A stretch of DNA of 64,000 nucleotides from Solwaraspora sp. WMMD1047 (GCF_029626155.1 NZ_JARUBL010000001.1:4134501-4198500); one strand, 5' to 3'; positions 8,259-17,462 are shown, numbered from the stretch's first letter. Notes: generated from the letters alone by a model not told the origin. Made by a program: numbers and translations.

Positions 8259-9611
8259 TCAGGCCCGCGCCCCGGGCGCCCTCCGCGACGTCCGGAGCAC
8301 CTTCCACACCATCGCCGGCCGCCGCAGCACGCTGGGCGGGAGCAGCAGGTGCTGCACCTGGGTGAAGGTGCGCCGAATCTCCGGATCGACCTGGGCGGCG
8401 AGCTGGATCCGCCGGCTGTAGCGGTTGAGCAGCCGGATGCCCCGGGGCCGGCGCCCCACCGTCTCCGGATAGGCGAAGTCCCCCCCGGCCGCGAACTTCC
8501 ACGGCGTCGCGATGATCCGTCCCGCCTCCTGGTAGAAGTCGCGCGACAGCGCCGCGCCAGGTGTGCCGTGCTGGTCCAGCAGCCGACCCAGCGCGATCGA
8601 CTGAAGCGCCGCGCAGGTCATCCCCTGCCCGTAGATCGGGTTGAAGCTGCAGATCGCGTCGCCGAGGGCCAGGTAGCCGGCGGGCGCGTCCGTCTGCTCC
8701 TCGAAGTAGCGACGCCGGCTGGACGGGAAGTGGTGGGTGGCGATCTCGGTCAGTGGCTCGCACCGGCCGAGAATCTCCGCGATGGCCGGATGCGGCAGGC
8801 TGCGGGCGTGGGCGAGAAAGGATTCCTCGTCCGCGCCCGGGAACTCACCGTGCCAGCCGCCGAGGGAGACCAGCCAGCGGTCGTCCTCCACGGCGAGCAC
8901 CAGGCCGGCCCGCTTCTCGTGCGGCGGCGCCGGCAGGGCGAACGCGCCCACCTGCGGTCCGAAGTCGCCCGGCCGGCGACGCAGCAGCCGGCTGGCGTAC
9001 CCGAGACCGATCTTGATCTCCACGACCCGGGGCGCCGGACAGCCGAGGTCGGCCAGCCACCGGTCCGACCGGCTGCCCCGCCCGGTGGAGTCGACCACCA
9101 GGGCCGCCGCGATCACCGCACCGTCGGCCAGCCGTACGCCGGTCACCCGCCGGTCGGCGCTGACCAACCCGGCGACGGCCGTGCGGTCCCGGACCCGCAC
9201 GTTCGGCAGGTCCCGCACCCGCCGGTAGAGGGCGGTCTCCAGCAGCGGCCGGCTGAACGCCAGCAGTCCGACACCGGTGGACACCAGCGGCCAGATGATG
9301 CCGTACCGGTGGTAGGAGAGCTCGGCTCCCGGGTCGAACGGGATCGCCCCGGCCGCCACCAGCTCCGCCACCAGACCCGGGAACAGCTCGCCGAGCGCCT
9401 CCTGGCCGGAGCCGAGCAGGATGTGACCGTGGGCGCCCTGCGGCACCCCCCGGCGGGGCGTCGCCAGATCCGGCAGCTCGTCCCGGTCGAGCACCACCAC
9501 CTCGGCGAAGCGGTCGGACAGCGTGCGGGCGGCGGCGAGACCGGCGATACCGGCCCCGATCACGACCGCGGTCTCGGGTACGACGGACGGTGCCGTGGAA
9601 GCGGAGGTCAT
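8259..9611 (-). CDS. FAD-dependent oxidoreductase / monooxygenase-like protein
   Basis: 450-residue flavoprotein with the GxGxxG dinucleotide fold at the N-terminus (VVIGAGIAGLAAARTL), an acidic-ended strand (VVVLDRDELPD), and the second FAD motif LALGDAICSFNPIYGQGM near residue 310. The overall pattern resembles proteins annotated as FAD-binding or 2-polyprenyl-6-methoxyphenol-hydroxylase-like monooxygenases; its substrate is unknown. It lies 95 bp behind the pcaR gene in the same direction and could be read through from the pca operon. An upstream in-frame start exists, but the family-like start is MTSASTAPS at 9611. No catalytic residue shown here fixes the reaction. Confidence 0.75.
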   Translation of the reverse strand: MTSASTAPSVVPETAVVIGAGIAGLAAARTLSDRFAEVVVLDRDELPDLATPRRGVPQGAHGHILLGSGQEALGELFPGLVAELVAAGAIPFDPGAELSYHRYGIIWPLVSTGVGLLAFSRPLLETALYRRVRDLPNVRVRDRTAVAGLVSADRRVTGVRLADGAVIAAALVVDSTGRGSRSDRWLADLGCPAPRVVEIKIGLGYASRLLRRRPGDFGPQVGAFALPAPPHEKRAGLVLAVEDDRWLVSLGGWHGEFPGADEESFLAHARSLPHPAIAEILGRCEPLTEIATHHFPSSRRRYFEEQTDAPAGYLALGDAICSFNPIYGQGMTCAALQSIALGRLLDQHGTPGAALSRDFYQEAGRIIATPWKFAAGGDFAYPETVGRRPRGIRLLNRYSRRIQLAAQVDPEIRRTFTQVQHLLLPPSVLRRPAMVWKVLRTSRRAPGARA

Positions 9612-9706
9612 CGGTCCAGTGTGGCAACCGATCGTCCACGGTCGGCACCGGCTCGCCGATTCGACCGACGCGCCGACGCATCCCTTGTGGATGGTCGACT
9701 GCCGGC

Positions 9707-10507
9707 TCACCGTTGGCCGGTGCCCAGGTCCTCCTCGATCCGGCGGGCGGTGGCCAGCAGCGGCGGCAGCAGCTCCCGACGGATCACCTCGGACGAACCC
9801 CGGCTGGCGCGCGCGGAGACGTTCACCGCGGCGACCACCACCCCGTGCTCGTCCCGGATCGGCGCCGCCAACGACCGCAGCCCCTCCTCCAGTTCCTGGT
9901 CCACGATCGCGTAACCCTGACTCCGGATCCGGGCCAGCACGGTCCGCAGCCGGGCCGGATCGGTTACCGTACGCCGGGTCAGCGGACGCAGCTCGGCCGT
10001 GGCGAGATAGCTGTCCAGCCAGTCGGCCGGCTGCCCGGCCAGCAGCACCCGCCCCATCGAGGTGGCGTACGCCGGGAACCGGGTGCCGACGCTTATCGCC
10101 ACCGTCATGATCCGCTTGGTCGGCACCCGGGCGACGTAGACCACCTCGTCGCCGTCGAGTACCGACACCGAGCAGGACTCGTGCACCTCGGCGACGAGGG
10201 CCTCCATGTGCGGCTGGGCCACCTCGGGCAGACTCAGACTGGACAGGTAGGCGTAGCCCAGCTCCAGGATCCGGGGCCGCAGCGAGAAGAGCCGCCCGTC
10301 GGTGCGCATGTAGCCCAGCTCGACCAGGGTGAGCAGGAACCGTCGGGCGGCGGCCCGGGTCAACCCGGTCGCCCTGGCAACCTCGCTCAGGGTGAGCTGC
10401 GGGTGATCCGCGTCGAACGCCCGGATGACGGCGAGCCCGCGTTCCAGGGACTGGACGAACTCCGGCGTGCGGACCGCGGACTGCTCCGCCTGTTCCGCAC
10501 TCGTCAT
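9707..10507 (-). CDS. pcaR: IclR-family regulator of the beta-ketoadipate pathway (PcaR/PobR type)
   Basis: 266-residue IclR-type regulator. The winged helix lies at about residues 17-75 (LTLSEVARATGLTRAAARRFL). The C-terminal effector domain has the segments CSVSVLDGDEVVYVARVPT and YATSMGRVLLAG, closely resembling the PcaR/PcaU/PobR branch that senses beta-ketoadipate or protocatechuate. Its start overlaps the pcaC stop (ATGA), so it is the last gene of the pca operon it probably controls. A second IclR gene lies at the other end of the locus. Confidence 0.9.
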   Translation of the reverse strand: MTSAEQAEQSAVRTPEFVQSLERGLAVIRAFDADHPQLTLSEVARATGLTRAAARRFLLTLVELGYMRTDGRLFSLRPRILELGYAYLSSLSLPEVAQPHMEALVAEVHESCSVSVLDGDEVVYVARVPTKRIMTVAISVGTRFPAYATSMGRVLLAGQPADWLDSYLATAELRPLTRRTVTDPARLRTVLARIRSQGYAIVDQELEEGLRSLAAPIRDEHGVVVAAVNVSARASRGSSEVIRRELLPPLLATARRIEEDLGTGQR

Positions 10508-10911
10508 CCGCGCTCCCCGCCTCCGGCCGGCCGGTCGGGCAGCTCCCGCAGCGTCTGCTGGGCCACCCGGAACGCCCGGTTCGCCGCCGGCACCCCGGCG
10601 TAGACGGCGACCTGCAGCAGCACCTCGCCGATCTCGTCGGCGGTGAGCCCGTTGCGCACCGCCGCCCGCACGTGCATCGCCAGCTCCTCGTCGTGGTTCA
10701 GCGTGGCCAGCGCCGTCAGGGTGATCACGCTGCGGGTCCGCCGGTCCAGTCCGGGACGGCTCCAGACCTCGCCCCAGGCGTACCGGGTGATCAGGTCCTG
10801 GAACGCCGCGGTGAACGGGTCGGTACCGGCCACCGCCCGGTCGACGTGGGCGTCACCGAGCACCTCCCGGCGCACCGTCATGCCGGTCTCGTGCCGTTCC
10901 CGGTCATCCAT
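10504..10911 (-). CDS. pcaC: 4-carboxymuconolactone decarboxylase
   Basis: 135-residue carboxymuconolactone decarboxylase (AhpD-like fold). It converts gamma-carboxymuconolactone to beta-ketoadipate enol-lactone. Diagnostic segments are TRYAWGEVWSRPGLDRRTRS, ITLTALATLNHDEELAMHV and VLLQVAVYAGVPAANRAF. In several actinomycetes pcaC is fused to pcaD (pcaL); here they are separate genes that overlap by eight bases (ATGGATGA). Length is normal for the free-standing enzyme. Confidence 0.95.
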   Translation of the reverse strand: MDDRERHETGMTVRREVLGDAHVDRAVAGTDPFTAAFQDLITRYAWGEVWSRPGLDRRTRSVITLTALATLNHDEELAMHVRAAVRNGLTADEIGEVLLQVAVYAGVPAANRAFRVAQQTLRELPDRPAGGGERG

Positions 10912-11719
10912 CGACCCGCTCCTGTCCGCTACCGGTCCCCGCGGCGTCCACCCTGGTCGGCTCGAAGTGTTCCAGCAACAGCCGGGTCACCGGCTCCGGA
11001 CGCTCCACGTTGGCGAGGTGGGCGGCGCGGTCGACCACCGCGAGCCGGGCGGCCGGAACGAGTCGGGCGATCTCGCGGGCCTGTTCGACCGGGGTGGCCG
11101 GGTCGTCGGCGCCCGCGACGACAAGCGTCGGCGCCACGATGCCGGGCAGGTCGGCCCGGAGGTCCATCGCCGCGATCGCCTCGCAGCAGGCCGCGTATCC
11201 GGCCGCCGGGGTGCTGGTGAGCATGCCCCGGTAGCCGGCGACGACGGCCGGGTGCGCGGCGGCGAAGTCTGGGGTGAACCAGCGGGACAGGACCGCCTCG
11301 GCGACCGCCTCGACGCCGCCCTCCCGGACCGTGCCGGCGCGGTCCCGCCACGCCCGTTCCGGCCCGAGCCGGGCGGCGGTGCAGAGCAGCGCGAGCCGGT
11401 CGACCCGGTCGGGGGCGTGCGCGGCCAGCCACATGCCGACCATGCCGCCGAGGGACAGCCCGGCGTACGACACCCGGGGCAACGCCAGGTCGTCCAGCAG
11501 CCGGAGCAGCTCGGTGCCGAGGATGTCGATGGTGGTCCGGCCGGTCGGCCCCGCCGATCCGCCGTGCCCGAGGTGGTCGTAGCGGACCACCCGGAACCGT
11601 TCGCTGAGCGGACCGACCTGCGGCCGCCACATCTCGCTGGTGGTGCCGAGCGAGGAGCCGAGCACCAGCACCGGCGCGTCGACCGGACCGTCCAGCACGG
11701 CGTGCAGGCGCGGGCTCAT
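10904..11719 (-). CDS. pcaD: 3-oxoadipate enol-lactonase
   Basis: 271-residue alpha/beta-hydrolase that opens beta-ketoadipate enol-lactone to beta-ketoadipate. The nucleophile elbow is YAGLSLGGMVGMW (Ser89). The oxyanion strand begins VLVLGSSLGTTSEMW, and the late motifs include LVVAGADDPATP (Asp) and DRAAHLANVERP (His). The ATG overlaps the pcaB stop as ATGA, which fixes the start at 11719 even though the frame stays open further upstream. The C-terminal end overlaps pcaC. Confidence 0.95.
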   Translation of the reverse strand: MSPRLHAVLDGPVDAPVLVLGSSLGTTSEMWRPQVGPLSERFRVVRYDHLGHGGSAGPTGRTTIDILGTELLRLLDDLALPRVSYAGLSLGGMVGMWLAAHAPDRVDRLALLCTAARLGPERAWRDRAGTVREGGVEAVAEAVLSRWFTPDFAAAHPAVVAGYRGMLTSTPAAGYAACCEAIAAMDLRADLPGIVAPTLVVAGADDPATPVEQAREIARLVPAARLAVVDRAAHLANVERPEPVTRLLLEHFEPTRVDAAGTGSGQERVDG

Positions 11720-13182
11720 CCGGGCTCCCCTATGTCGGCGCCGGGGTCGTCGGCGCCGGGCTCGTCGGCGTCGCCGCGGCGGTGGGTGGCCAGGGCCCGG
11801 TCCACGAGCCGGCCGGCGGAGCCGAGCCAGTTCGCCGGGTCGAGGGCGGCGTCGATCTCGGCCGCGTCCAGGTGGGCGCCGATCTCGGCGTCGGCGAGCA
11901 GGGCGTCGCGGAAGCTGGCGGTCCGGCCGGCGGCGCGGACCGCCCGGCCGACGGCGTCGTGCGCCCGGGCCCGCCCGATCAGCGGTGCCAGCCGCGCCGA
12001 CACCGCCTCGGCCAGCACCAGCCCGCCGGTCGCCGCCAGATTGGCCCGCATCCGGGCGGCGTCGACCTGCAGCCCGCCGAGAATCCGGTGGGTACGGACG
12101 GCCGCGCCGCCGGCGATCCGGGTCAACTCGATCACCGGCTCCCATTCGGCGTGCCAGCCGCCGGCGGCCCGCTCGTGTTCCTGGCTGGCGGCGGCGTACA
12201 TCGTGGCGACCAGGCCCGGGCCGCGTCGGGCGGCGGCGGTCACCAGGACCGAGTCGACCGGGTTGCGCTTGTGGGGCATGGCGGACGACCCGCCGCGACC
12301 CGGGCCGCCGCCCTCGGCCACCTCAGCCACCTCGGTCTGGGCGAGCAGCCCGACGTCGAGGGCCACCTTGCCGGTGGCGACGAGAACGGCACCGAGCGCG
12401 GCGGTGAGGTCGAGCAGCGGCTGCCGGCGGGTGTGCCAGGGCAGCGGGCTGACCGCCAGGCCGAGTCGGGCCGCCATCCGGTCGGCCACCTCGCAGCCGG
12501 CCGGGCCGAGTCCGGCCAGGGTGCCGGCGGCGCCGCCCAGCTGCACCGGCAGCGCCGCCCGGGCCACCAGCAGCCGGGTACGGGCGTCGCGGAGCCCGAG
12601 CAGCCAGTTCGCCGCCTTCAGCCCGAAGGTGGTGGGGGTGGCCTGCTGGCCGAGGGTACGGGCCACCAGCACCGTGTCCCGGTGCTGCCCGGCCAGTCGG
12701 GCCGCCTCGTCCGCGGCCGCCTCCAGGGCGGCCAGCACCGGTCCGGCCGCCCGGCCGAGCACCAGCGCGAGGGCGGTGTCGAGGATGTCCTGGCTGGTGG
12801 CGCCGAGGTGGACCCACGGACGGGCCTCGGCCGGGACGGCCGCGGTGAGTTCGCGGACCAGCGGGACCACCGGGTTGCCCGCCGCCTCCGCCGCCCGGCC
12901 GAGCTCGGCCGGGTCGAACAGGTCGGGCCGGCAGTGCTCGGCGATCGTCTCGGCGGCCGCAAGCGGTGCGACGCCGGCGTCAGCCGCCGCGGTGATCAGC
13001 GCCCGCTCGGCGTCCAGCATGGCCCGCAGCAGCGCGTCGTCGGAGAGCTCGGCGGCCACCGCCGGTGTCCCGGACAAGCCGGTGAGTAGCCCGGTGGGCG
13101 GCGGCGACCCGTCCGCCGGGGTGGGCGGACCACCGGCGAGCGCGGCGACCGATCCGTCAGACGGCGAAGAAAACGGTCTCAT
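11716..13182 (-). CDS. pcaB: 3-carboxy-cis,cis-muconate cycloisomerase
   Basis: 488-residue member of the fumarase/aspartase superfamily that closes 3-carboxymuconate to gamma-carboxymuconolactone. The superfamily signature is GGSSAMPHKRNPVDSVL, and the active-site loop HLGATSQDILDTAL is also present. The first ~30 residues are Pro/Gly-rich and poorly conserved; the family homology starts around GLLTGLSGTPAV. Because no ATG or GTG occurs between there and 13182, the upstream ATG is kept, giving a 26-base overlap with pcaG. A shorter start at a TTG cannot be excluded. Confidence 0.94.
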   Translation of the reverse strand: MRPFSSPSDGSVAALAGGPPTPADGSPPPTGLLTGLSGTPAVAAELSDDALLRAMLDAERALITAAADAGVAPLAAAETIAEHCRPDLFDPAELGRAAEAAGNPVVPLVRELTAAVPAEARPWVHLGATSQDILDTALALVLGRAAGPVLAALEAAADEAARLAGQHRDTVLVARTLGQQATPTTFGLKAANWLLGLRDARTRLLVARAALPVQLGGAAGTLAGLGPAGCEVADRMAARLGLAVSPLPWHTRRQPLLDLTAALGAVLVATGKVALDVGLLAQTEVAEVAEGGGPGRGGSSAMPHKRNPVDSVLVTAAARRGPGLVATMYAAASQEHERAAGGWHAEWEPVIELTRIAGGAAVRTHRILGGLQVDAARMRANLAATGGLVLAEAVSARLAPLIGRARAHDAVGRAVRAAGRTASFRDALLADAEIGAHLDAAEIDAALDPANWLGSAGRLVDRALATHRRGDADEPGADDPGADIGEPG

Positions 13183-13729
13183 GCTCCCCCTGCAGATGGA
13201 TGTCGAAGCGGAGGCCGTCGTCGTCCTCCGTCGCCAGGAGCGTAGAGCGACGGGTCGCGTCGATGCCGCGCAGCACGGGGTCGGCGGCGTTGGCCGCGCC
13301 CTCGTCGGGGAAGTAGAGCCGGGTCACCACCCGATGCAGCAGGCCGCGGGCGAACACCGAGATGTCCAGGTGGGGGGCCTCGACAGCCCCGTCCGGCGAC
13401 GGCAGGGCGCCGGGCTTGACGGTGCAGATCCGGTAGCGGCCATCGGCGTCGGTGGCGCTGCGGCCGAAGCCGCGGAAACCCGGCACCGCGGGTGGAAACG
13501 CGCCGCGCGGATCGTCGGGATGGTCGAAGTGGCCGGCCGGGTCGGCCTGCCAGCTCTCCACCAACGCGTCCGGGACCACCGCGCCGGCACCGTCGAAGAC
13601 CCGACCGTGGATCCAGACCGCGCCCGGGGTGCCGTCGGGCACCACGTACGGCCCGTCGGGCCAGACCAGGCCGATGTGCAGGTACGGCCCGACGGTCTGT
13701 GAAGGGGTCACGGGCAGCCGCTCAGTCAT
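13157..13729 (-). CDS. pcaG: Protocatechuate 3,4-dioxygenase alpha subunit
   Basis: 190-residue alpha subunit of the intradiol ring-cleaving dioxygenase that turns protocatechuate into 3-carboxy-cis,cis-muconate. It starts MTERLPVTPSQTVGPYLHIG, typical for PcaG, and has the intradiol core (IHGRVFDGAGAVVPDALVE; PHLDISVFARGLLHRVVTR). The alpha subunit lacks the full set of iron ligands, which lie in PcaH. The start codon overlaps the pcaH stop by eight bases (ATGACTGA), supporting 1:1 synthesis. Confidence 0.95.
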   Translation of the reverse strand: MTERLPVTPSQTVGPYLHIGLVWPDGPYVVPDGTPGAVWIHGRVFDGAGAVVPDALVESWQADPAGHFDHPDDPRGAFPPAVPGFRGFGRSATDADGRYRICTVKPGALPSPDGAVEAPHLDISVFARGLLHRVVTRLYFPDEGAANAADPVLRGIDATRRSTLLATEDDDGLRFDIHLQGEHETVFFAV

Positions 13730-14495
13730 CGTCGTCCTCGTTCTCGAACGGGGTGCTCTCCCGACCCCGCAGCACGATGTCGAACTCGAAGCCCAGCGCC
13801 CACTCCGGCGTGGTGACGGCGTGGTCGTACCGGGAGATGAGCCGTTGCCGGGCCGCCGGGTCGGGGATGGAGTTGAAGACCGGGTCCTGGAAGAAGAGCG
13901 GGTCACCGGGGAAGTACATCTGGGTGACCAGGCGCTGGGTGAACGCCCGGCCGAAGAGTGAGAAGTGGATGTGTGCTGGCCGCCAGGCGTTGTCGTGGTT
14001 GCGCCACGGGTAGGCGCCCGGCGCGATGGTGACGAACCGGTAGTGCCCGTCGGCGTCGGTGACGGTGCGCCCCACCCCGGTGAAGTTGGGGTCCAGCGGG
14101 GCCGGCCAGTTGTCGTTGGCGTGCCGGTACCGGCCGGCGGCGTTCGGCTGCCAGATCTCCACCAGGGTGCCGGGTACCGGTCGGCCGTCGCCGTCGCGGA
14201 CCCGGCCGTGCACGATGATCCGCTGGCCGAGTGGTTCGCCGGCGTGCTGGCGGGTCAGGTCGTGGTCGAGCGGGCCGAGCCGCCCCTCCCCCAACAACGG
14301 GCCGGTGATCTCGGTCAGCCGGTGCGGCAGCAGCGCCAGCGGCCGGGTCGGCGCCCGCAGCGCCGTGGACCGGTAGTCCGGACTCAGCAGCGGCGGGTGA
14401 ACGCCGGGCGGGTCCGGCCGGTAGGCGGGTACGACCAGGCCGCCGGCGGCCGGCCGGATCAGGTGGTCCGCCGGCTGGGTCGTCTCGTGGCTCAT
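13722..14495 (-). CDS. pcaH: Protocatechuate 3,4-dioxygenase beta subunit
   Basis: 257-residue catalytic subunit. It carries the non-haem Fe(III) ligands expected of PcaH: a Tyr in GRYRHANDNW, a Tyr in GAYPWRNHDNAW and two His in RPAHIHFSLFG. The intradiol signature segment VHGRVRDGDGRPVPGTLVEI is intact. Two ATGs occur in tandem; the second (14495) has the better distance from GGAGAG. An 87-bp gap separates it from pcaF, the widest inside the operon, so an internal promoter is possible but none is evident. Confidence 0.95.
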   Translation of the reverse strand: MSHETTQPADHLIRPAAGGLVVPAYRPDPPGVHPPLLSPDYRSTALRAPTRPLALLPHRLTEITGPLLGEGRLGPLDHDLTRQHAGEPLGQRIIVHGRVRDGDGRPVPGTLVEIWQPNAAGRYRHANDNWPAPLDPNFTGVGRTVTDADGHYRFVTIAPGAYPWRNHDNAWRPAHIHFSLFGRAFTQRLVTQMYFPGDPLFFQDPVFNSIPDPAARQRLISRYDHAVTTPEWALGFEFDIVLRGRESTPFENEDDDD

Positions 14496-14585
14496 CATCG
14501 CTCTCCGATCACGCCAATCACCCCATCACGGCGGGCCACCTGACGTGGCGGTCCCGCCCGATCCGGCCCGCCGGTCCGGGCACCG

Positions 14586-15767
14586 TCAGGCCTCCAGTAC
14601 CACCGCGAGCCCCTGGCCGACCCCGATGCAGATGGCCGCCAGACCGTACCCGCCGCCGCGGCGGCGCAGTTGCCAGGCCAGCGAACCGAGGATGCGCGAC
14701 CCGGAGGAGCCGAGCGGGTGGCCGAGCGCGGTCGCCCCGCCCTGCGGGTTCACGATCTCCGGGTCGAGCTCCGGCCACTCCCGCAGGCAGGCCAGCGACT
14801 GCGCCGCGAACGCCTCGTTGAGTTCGACGACGGCCAGGTCACCCCAGCCGATGCCGGCCCGGCGCAGCGCCTGGTGGGCGGCCTGCACCGGCCCGATCCC
14901 GAACAGCTGCGGCTCGACGCCGGTGACCGCGCGGGAGACGATCCGGGCCAGCGGCTCCCGGCCGACCGCGTCGGCTCCCGCCCGGTCGGCGAGCAGCAGC
15001 GCGCTGGCCCCGTCGTTGAGCGGCGAGGAGTTCCCGGCGGTCACCGTGCCGTCGGGCCGGAACACCGGCCTGAGCCGGGCCAGCGCCGCCAGTGAGGTGG
15101 TCGGCCGGATGCTCTCGTCCCGGTCCAGCTCGGTGCCGGGGACGACGCTCACCTCGTCGGCGTAGCAGCCGGCGTCCCAGGCCCGGCTGGCGAGCTGATG
15201 GCTGCGCAGCGCGAACGCGTCCTGCTCCTCGCGCCCGATCTGGTGACGCTCGGCGAGGATCTCGGCGCCCTCGCCGAGGGTGACCGTCCACTCCGCGGGC
15301 ATCCGGGGGTTCACCAGTCGCCAGCCGAGGGTGGTCGAGTGCAGGGACTCGTGGCCGCGCGGGTAGCCCTGCTCGGGTTTGGCCAGCACCCACGGGGCCC
15401 GGGACATCGACTCGACCCCGCCGGCCAGGCAGATCGAGGCGTCGCCCACCGCGATCGCCCGGGCGGCGCCGATGACCGCCTCCAGACCGGATCCGCAGAG
15501 CCGGTTGACGGTGGCCCCGGGCACCGACGTCGGCAGCCCGGCGAGCAGAACCGCCATCCGGGCCACGTCGCGGTTCTCCTCACCCGCGCCGTTGGCGTTG
15601 CCGAGCAGCACGTCGTCGATGCGGGCCGGGTCCAGGTCGGGGCTGCGCCGGACCAGCTCCCCGACGACGTGCGCGGCGAGGTCGTCGGGTCGGGCGCCGG
15701 CGAGCGCGCCGCCGTACCGGCCGATCGGGGTCCGCACCGCGTCGAGGATGTAGACGTCGGCGGACAT
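14586..15767 (-). CDS. pcaF: Beta-ketoadipyl-CoA thiolase (acetyl-CoA acyltransferase)
   Basis: 393-residue thiolase that splits beta-ketoadipyl-CoA into succinyl-CoA and acetyl-CoA. The nucleophilic cysteine lies in TVNRLCGSGLEAV (Cys91). The C-terminal signatures are NPQGGATALGHPLGSSGSR (active-site His) and AAICIGVGQGLAVVLE (second Cys). The opening VYILDAVRTPIGRYGG and the context identify it as PcaF rather than a biosynthetic thiolase. The ATG shares its A with the pcaJ stop (TGATG), so the GTG three bases earlier is not used here. Confidence 0.94.
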   Translation of the reverse strand: MSADVYILDAVRTPIGRYGGALAGARPDDLAAHVVGELVRRSPDLDPARIDDVLLGNANGAGEENRDVARMAVLLAGLPTSVPGATVNRLCGSGLEAVIGAARAIAVGDASICLAGGVESMSRAPWVLAKPEQGYPRGHESLHSTTLGWRLVNPRMPAEWTVTLGEGAEILAERHQIGREEQDAFALRSHQLASRAWDAGCYADEVSVVPGTELDRDESIRPTTSLAALARLRPVFRPDGTVTAGNSSPLNDGASALLLADRAGADAVGREPLARIVSRAVTGVEPQLFGIGPVQAAHQALRRAGIGWGDLAVVELNEAFAAQSLACLREWPELDPEIVNPQGGATALGHPLGSSGSRILGSLAWQLRRRGGGYGLAAICIGVGQGLAVVLEA

Positions 15768-16594
15768 CACACCCCTCCCTTCAGGGGATTCTGGCCGCGG
15801 CCGGCGCCGCCGCCCTTGGTGGCTTCCAGCGCCCGCAGCACGGACAGTTCCCGGGCGGTCGGTGGCTCGCCGGTACGCACCCGGTCGGCGACGGCGAGCC
15901 GCCAGCCGGTCGCCGCGCGGGCCTGCTCGACCGTCGCGCCGGGGTGCAGCCGGGTGAGGGTCAGTTCGCTGGTGTGCGGGTCCGGCTCCAGCACGCCGAG
16001 ATCGGTGATGACCAGCCGGGGACCCCCGCCGCGCAGACCGAGCCGCGCCCGGTCGCCCGGGCCGGCGCCGTAGCCGACCGAGGTGACGAAATCGACCCGT
16101 TCGACGAACGTCCGCAGGCTCTGCCGCACCACGATCACCACCTCGCGGCAGGAGGCGGCGATCTCCGGGGCACCGCCGGCGCCGGGCAGCCGGACCGACG
16201 GGTCGGTGTAGTCGCCGCCGATCACCGTCGTGTTGATGTTGCCGTACCGGTCGAGTTGGGCGGCGGCGAGGAAGCCGACGTCGATCCGCCCGGGCTGCAG
16301 CCAGTAGTTGAAGACCTCCGGAACGGAGACCACCGCGTCGGCGGTATCGGCCAGGATGCCGTCGCCGATGGAGAGCGGCAGCCGGTCGGGCTTCGCGCCG
16401 AGACAGCCCGATTCGTAGATCAGCACGAGGCCCGGGGCGTGCGTGGCGCGGGCCAGGTTGGCCGCCGTGCTCGGTAGCCCGATGCCGACGAAGCAGGCGG
16501 TGCCGTCGCGCAGCGCGCGGGCGGCCGCGACGGTCATCATCTCGTCGGCGGTCCAGCCGCCGGTGCCGTCAGGGCGGACGGGGTCACTTGTCAT
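15767..16594 (-). CDS. pcaJ: 3-oxoadipate CoA-transferase subunit B
   Basis: 275-residue beta subunit of succinyl-CoA:3-oxoadipate CoA-transferase. The family motif around the catalytic glutamate is GLVLIYESGCLG (Glu in YESG). Other family segments are CFVGIGLPSTAANLA and GNINTTVIGGDY. Its ATG overlaps the pcaI stop (ATGA). With PcaI it activates beta-ketoadipate for PcaF. It is longer than the short E. coli/Pseudomonas-type B subunit (~215 residues) and resembles the actinobacterial form. Confidence 0.92.
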   Translation of the reverse strand: MTSDPVRPDGTGGWTADEMMTVAAARALRDGTACFVGIGLPSTAANLARATHAPGLVLIYESGCLGAKPDRLPLSIGDGILADTADAVVSVPEVFNYWLQPGRIDVGFLAAAQLDRYGNINTTVIGGDYTDPSVRLPGAGGAPEIAASCREVVIVVRQSLRTFVERVDFVTSVGYGAGPGDRARLGLRGGGPRLVITDLGVLEPDPHTSELTLTRLHPGATVEQARAATGWRLAVADRVRTGEPPTARELSVLRALEATKGGGAGRGQNPLKGGV

Positions 16595-17409
16595 GCCGCG
16601 CTCCCGGGGTTCGTCACATGCCGCTCGATCCACTCCTGGAAGGTGTCCCGGTCGCGGCTGATCTTGTCCCAGGCGAGGTAGTAGTCGTTGTCGCGCACCG
16701 AGTAGCCCTGGGTGTAGGAGGGGTGCGAGCCGCCGGGCGCGGCGGCCACCGCGGTCACCGCCCAGCCGGGCAGGACGACCTGGCCCGGCACCGGTTCGAA
16801 CTTGTCGACGATCTCCTCGACGGTGACCAGCGACCGGCTGGCCGCGAGGACCGCCTCCTTCTGCACCCCGGTGATGCCCCACATCTGTACGTTGCCGGCC
16901 CGGTCGGCCCGCTGGGCGTGCACGATCGTGACGTCCGGCCGCAGTGCGGGGACCGCGGTGAGCTCCTCACCGGTGAACGGGCAGCTGATCGGTTTGATGT
17001 TGGCGGTGTAGCGGGGCAGGTCGGTGCCGGTGTAGCCGCGCAGGACGGCGAACGGCAGGCCGGCGGCGCCGGCGACGTAGCGGTTCGCCATCCCGGCGTG
17101 ACTGTGTTCCTCCAGCCGCAACGGGTTGGGCCAGGAGTTCTGGACGGCGTCGCGGAACCGGTGCAGGGAACCGACGCCGGGGTTGCCGCCCCAGGAGAAG
17201 ACCAGACCGCTGGCGCAGCCGGCGCCGATGAGCTGGTCGTAGATGACGTCGGGGGTCATCCGGACCAGGGTCAGGCCCCGTCGGCGCTGGCGGATGATCT
17301 CGTGACCGGCGGCGAACGGGATCAGATGGGTGAAGCCCTCCAGGGCCACCGTGTCCCCGTCCCGCACCAGCTCACCGACCCCCTCGGCCAGTGAGACGAT
17401 TTTCGCCAT
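16591..17409 (-). CDS. pcaI: 3-oxoadipate CoA-transferase subunit A
   Basis: 272-residue alpha subunit of the CoA-transferase, first gene of the leftward pca operon. The CoA-transferase N-terminal pattern is KIVSLAEGVGELVRDGDTVA followed by GFTHLIPFAAGHEI. The frame is open 43 codons further upstream, but the conserved start is MAKIVSLAEG, so 17409 is chosen. Its promoter lies in the 281-bp divergent space with the IclR gene, which contains several GTTCG/CGAAC boxes. Confidence 0.93.
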   Translation of the reverse strand: MAKIVSLAEGVGELVRDGDTVALEGFTHLIPFAAGHEIIRQRRRGLTLVRMTPDVIYDQLIGAGCASGLVFSWGGNPGVGSLHRFRDAVQNSWPNPLRLEEHSHAGMANRYVAGAAGLPFAVLRGYTGTDLPRYTANIKPISCPFTGEELTAVPALRPDVTIVHAQRADRAGNVQMWGITGVQKEAVLAASRSLVTVEEIVDKFEPVPGQVVLPGWAVTAVAAAPGGSHPSYTQGYSVRDNDYYLAWDKISRDRDTFQEWIERHVTNPGSAA

Positions 17410-17462
17410 CGGTCCGCCGCCTCCCGGTGTCGCCGCGCCCGGCCGTAGCGGGTCGGGCTGGT

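Noticed and set aside
10643-13702. About 1,000-codon plus-strand open frame across pcaC-pcaD-pcaB-pcaG
   Set aside because: Antisense shadow of four overlapping pca genes with clear family motifs; translation is Ser/Arg/Ala-rich without homology.
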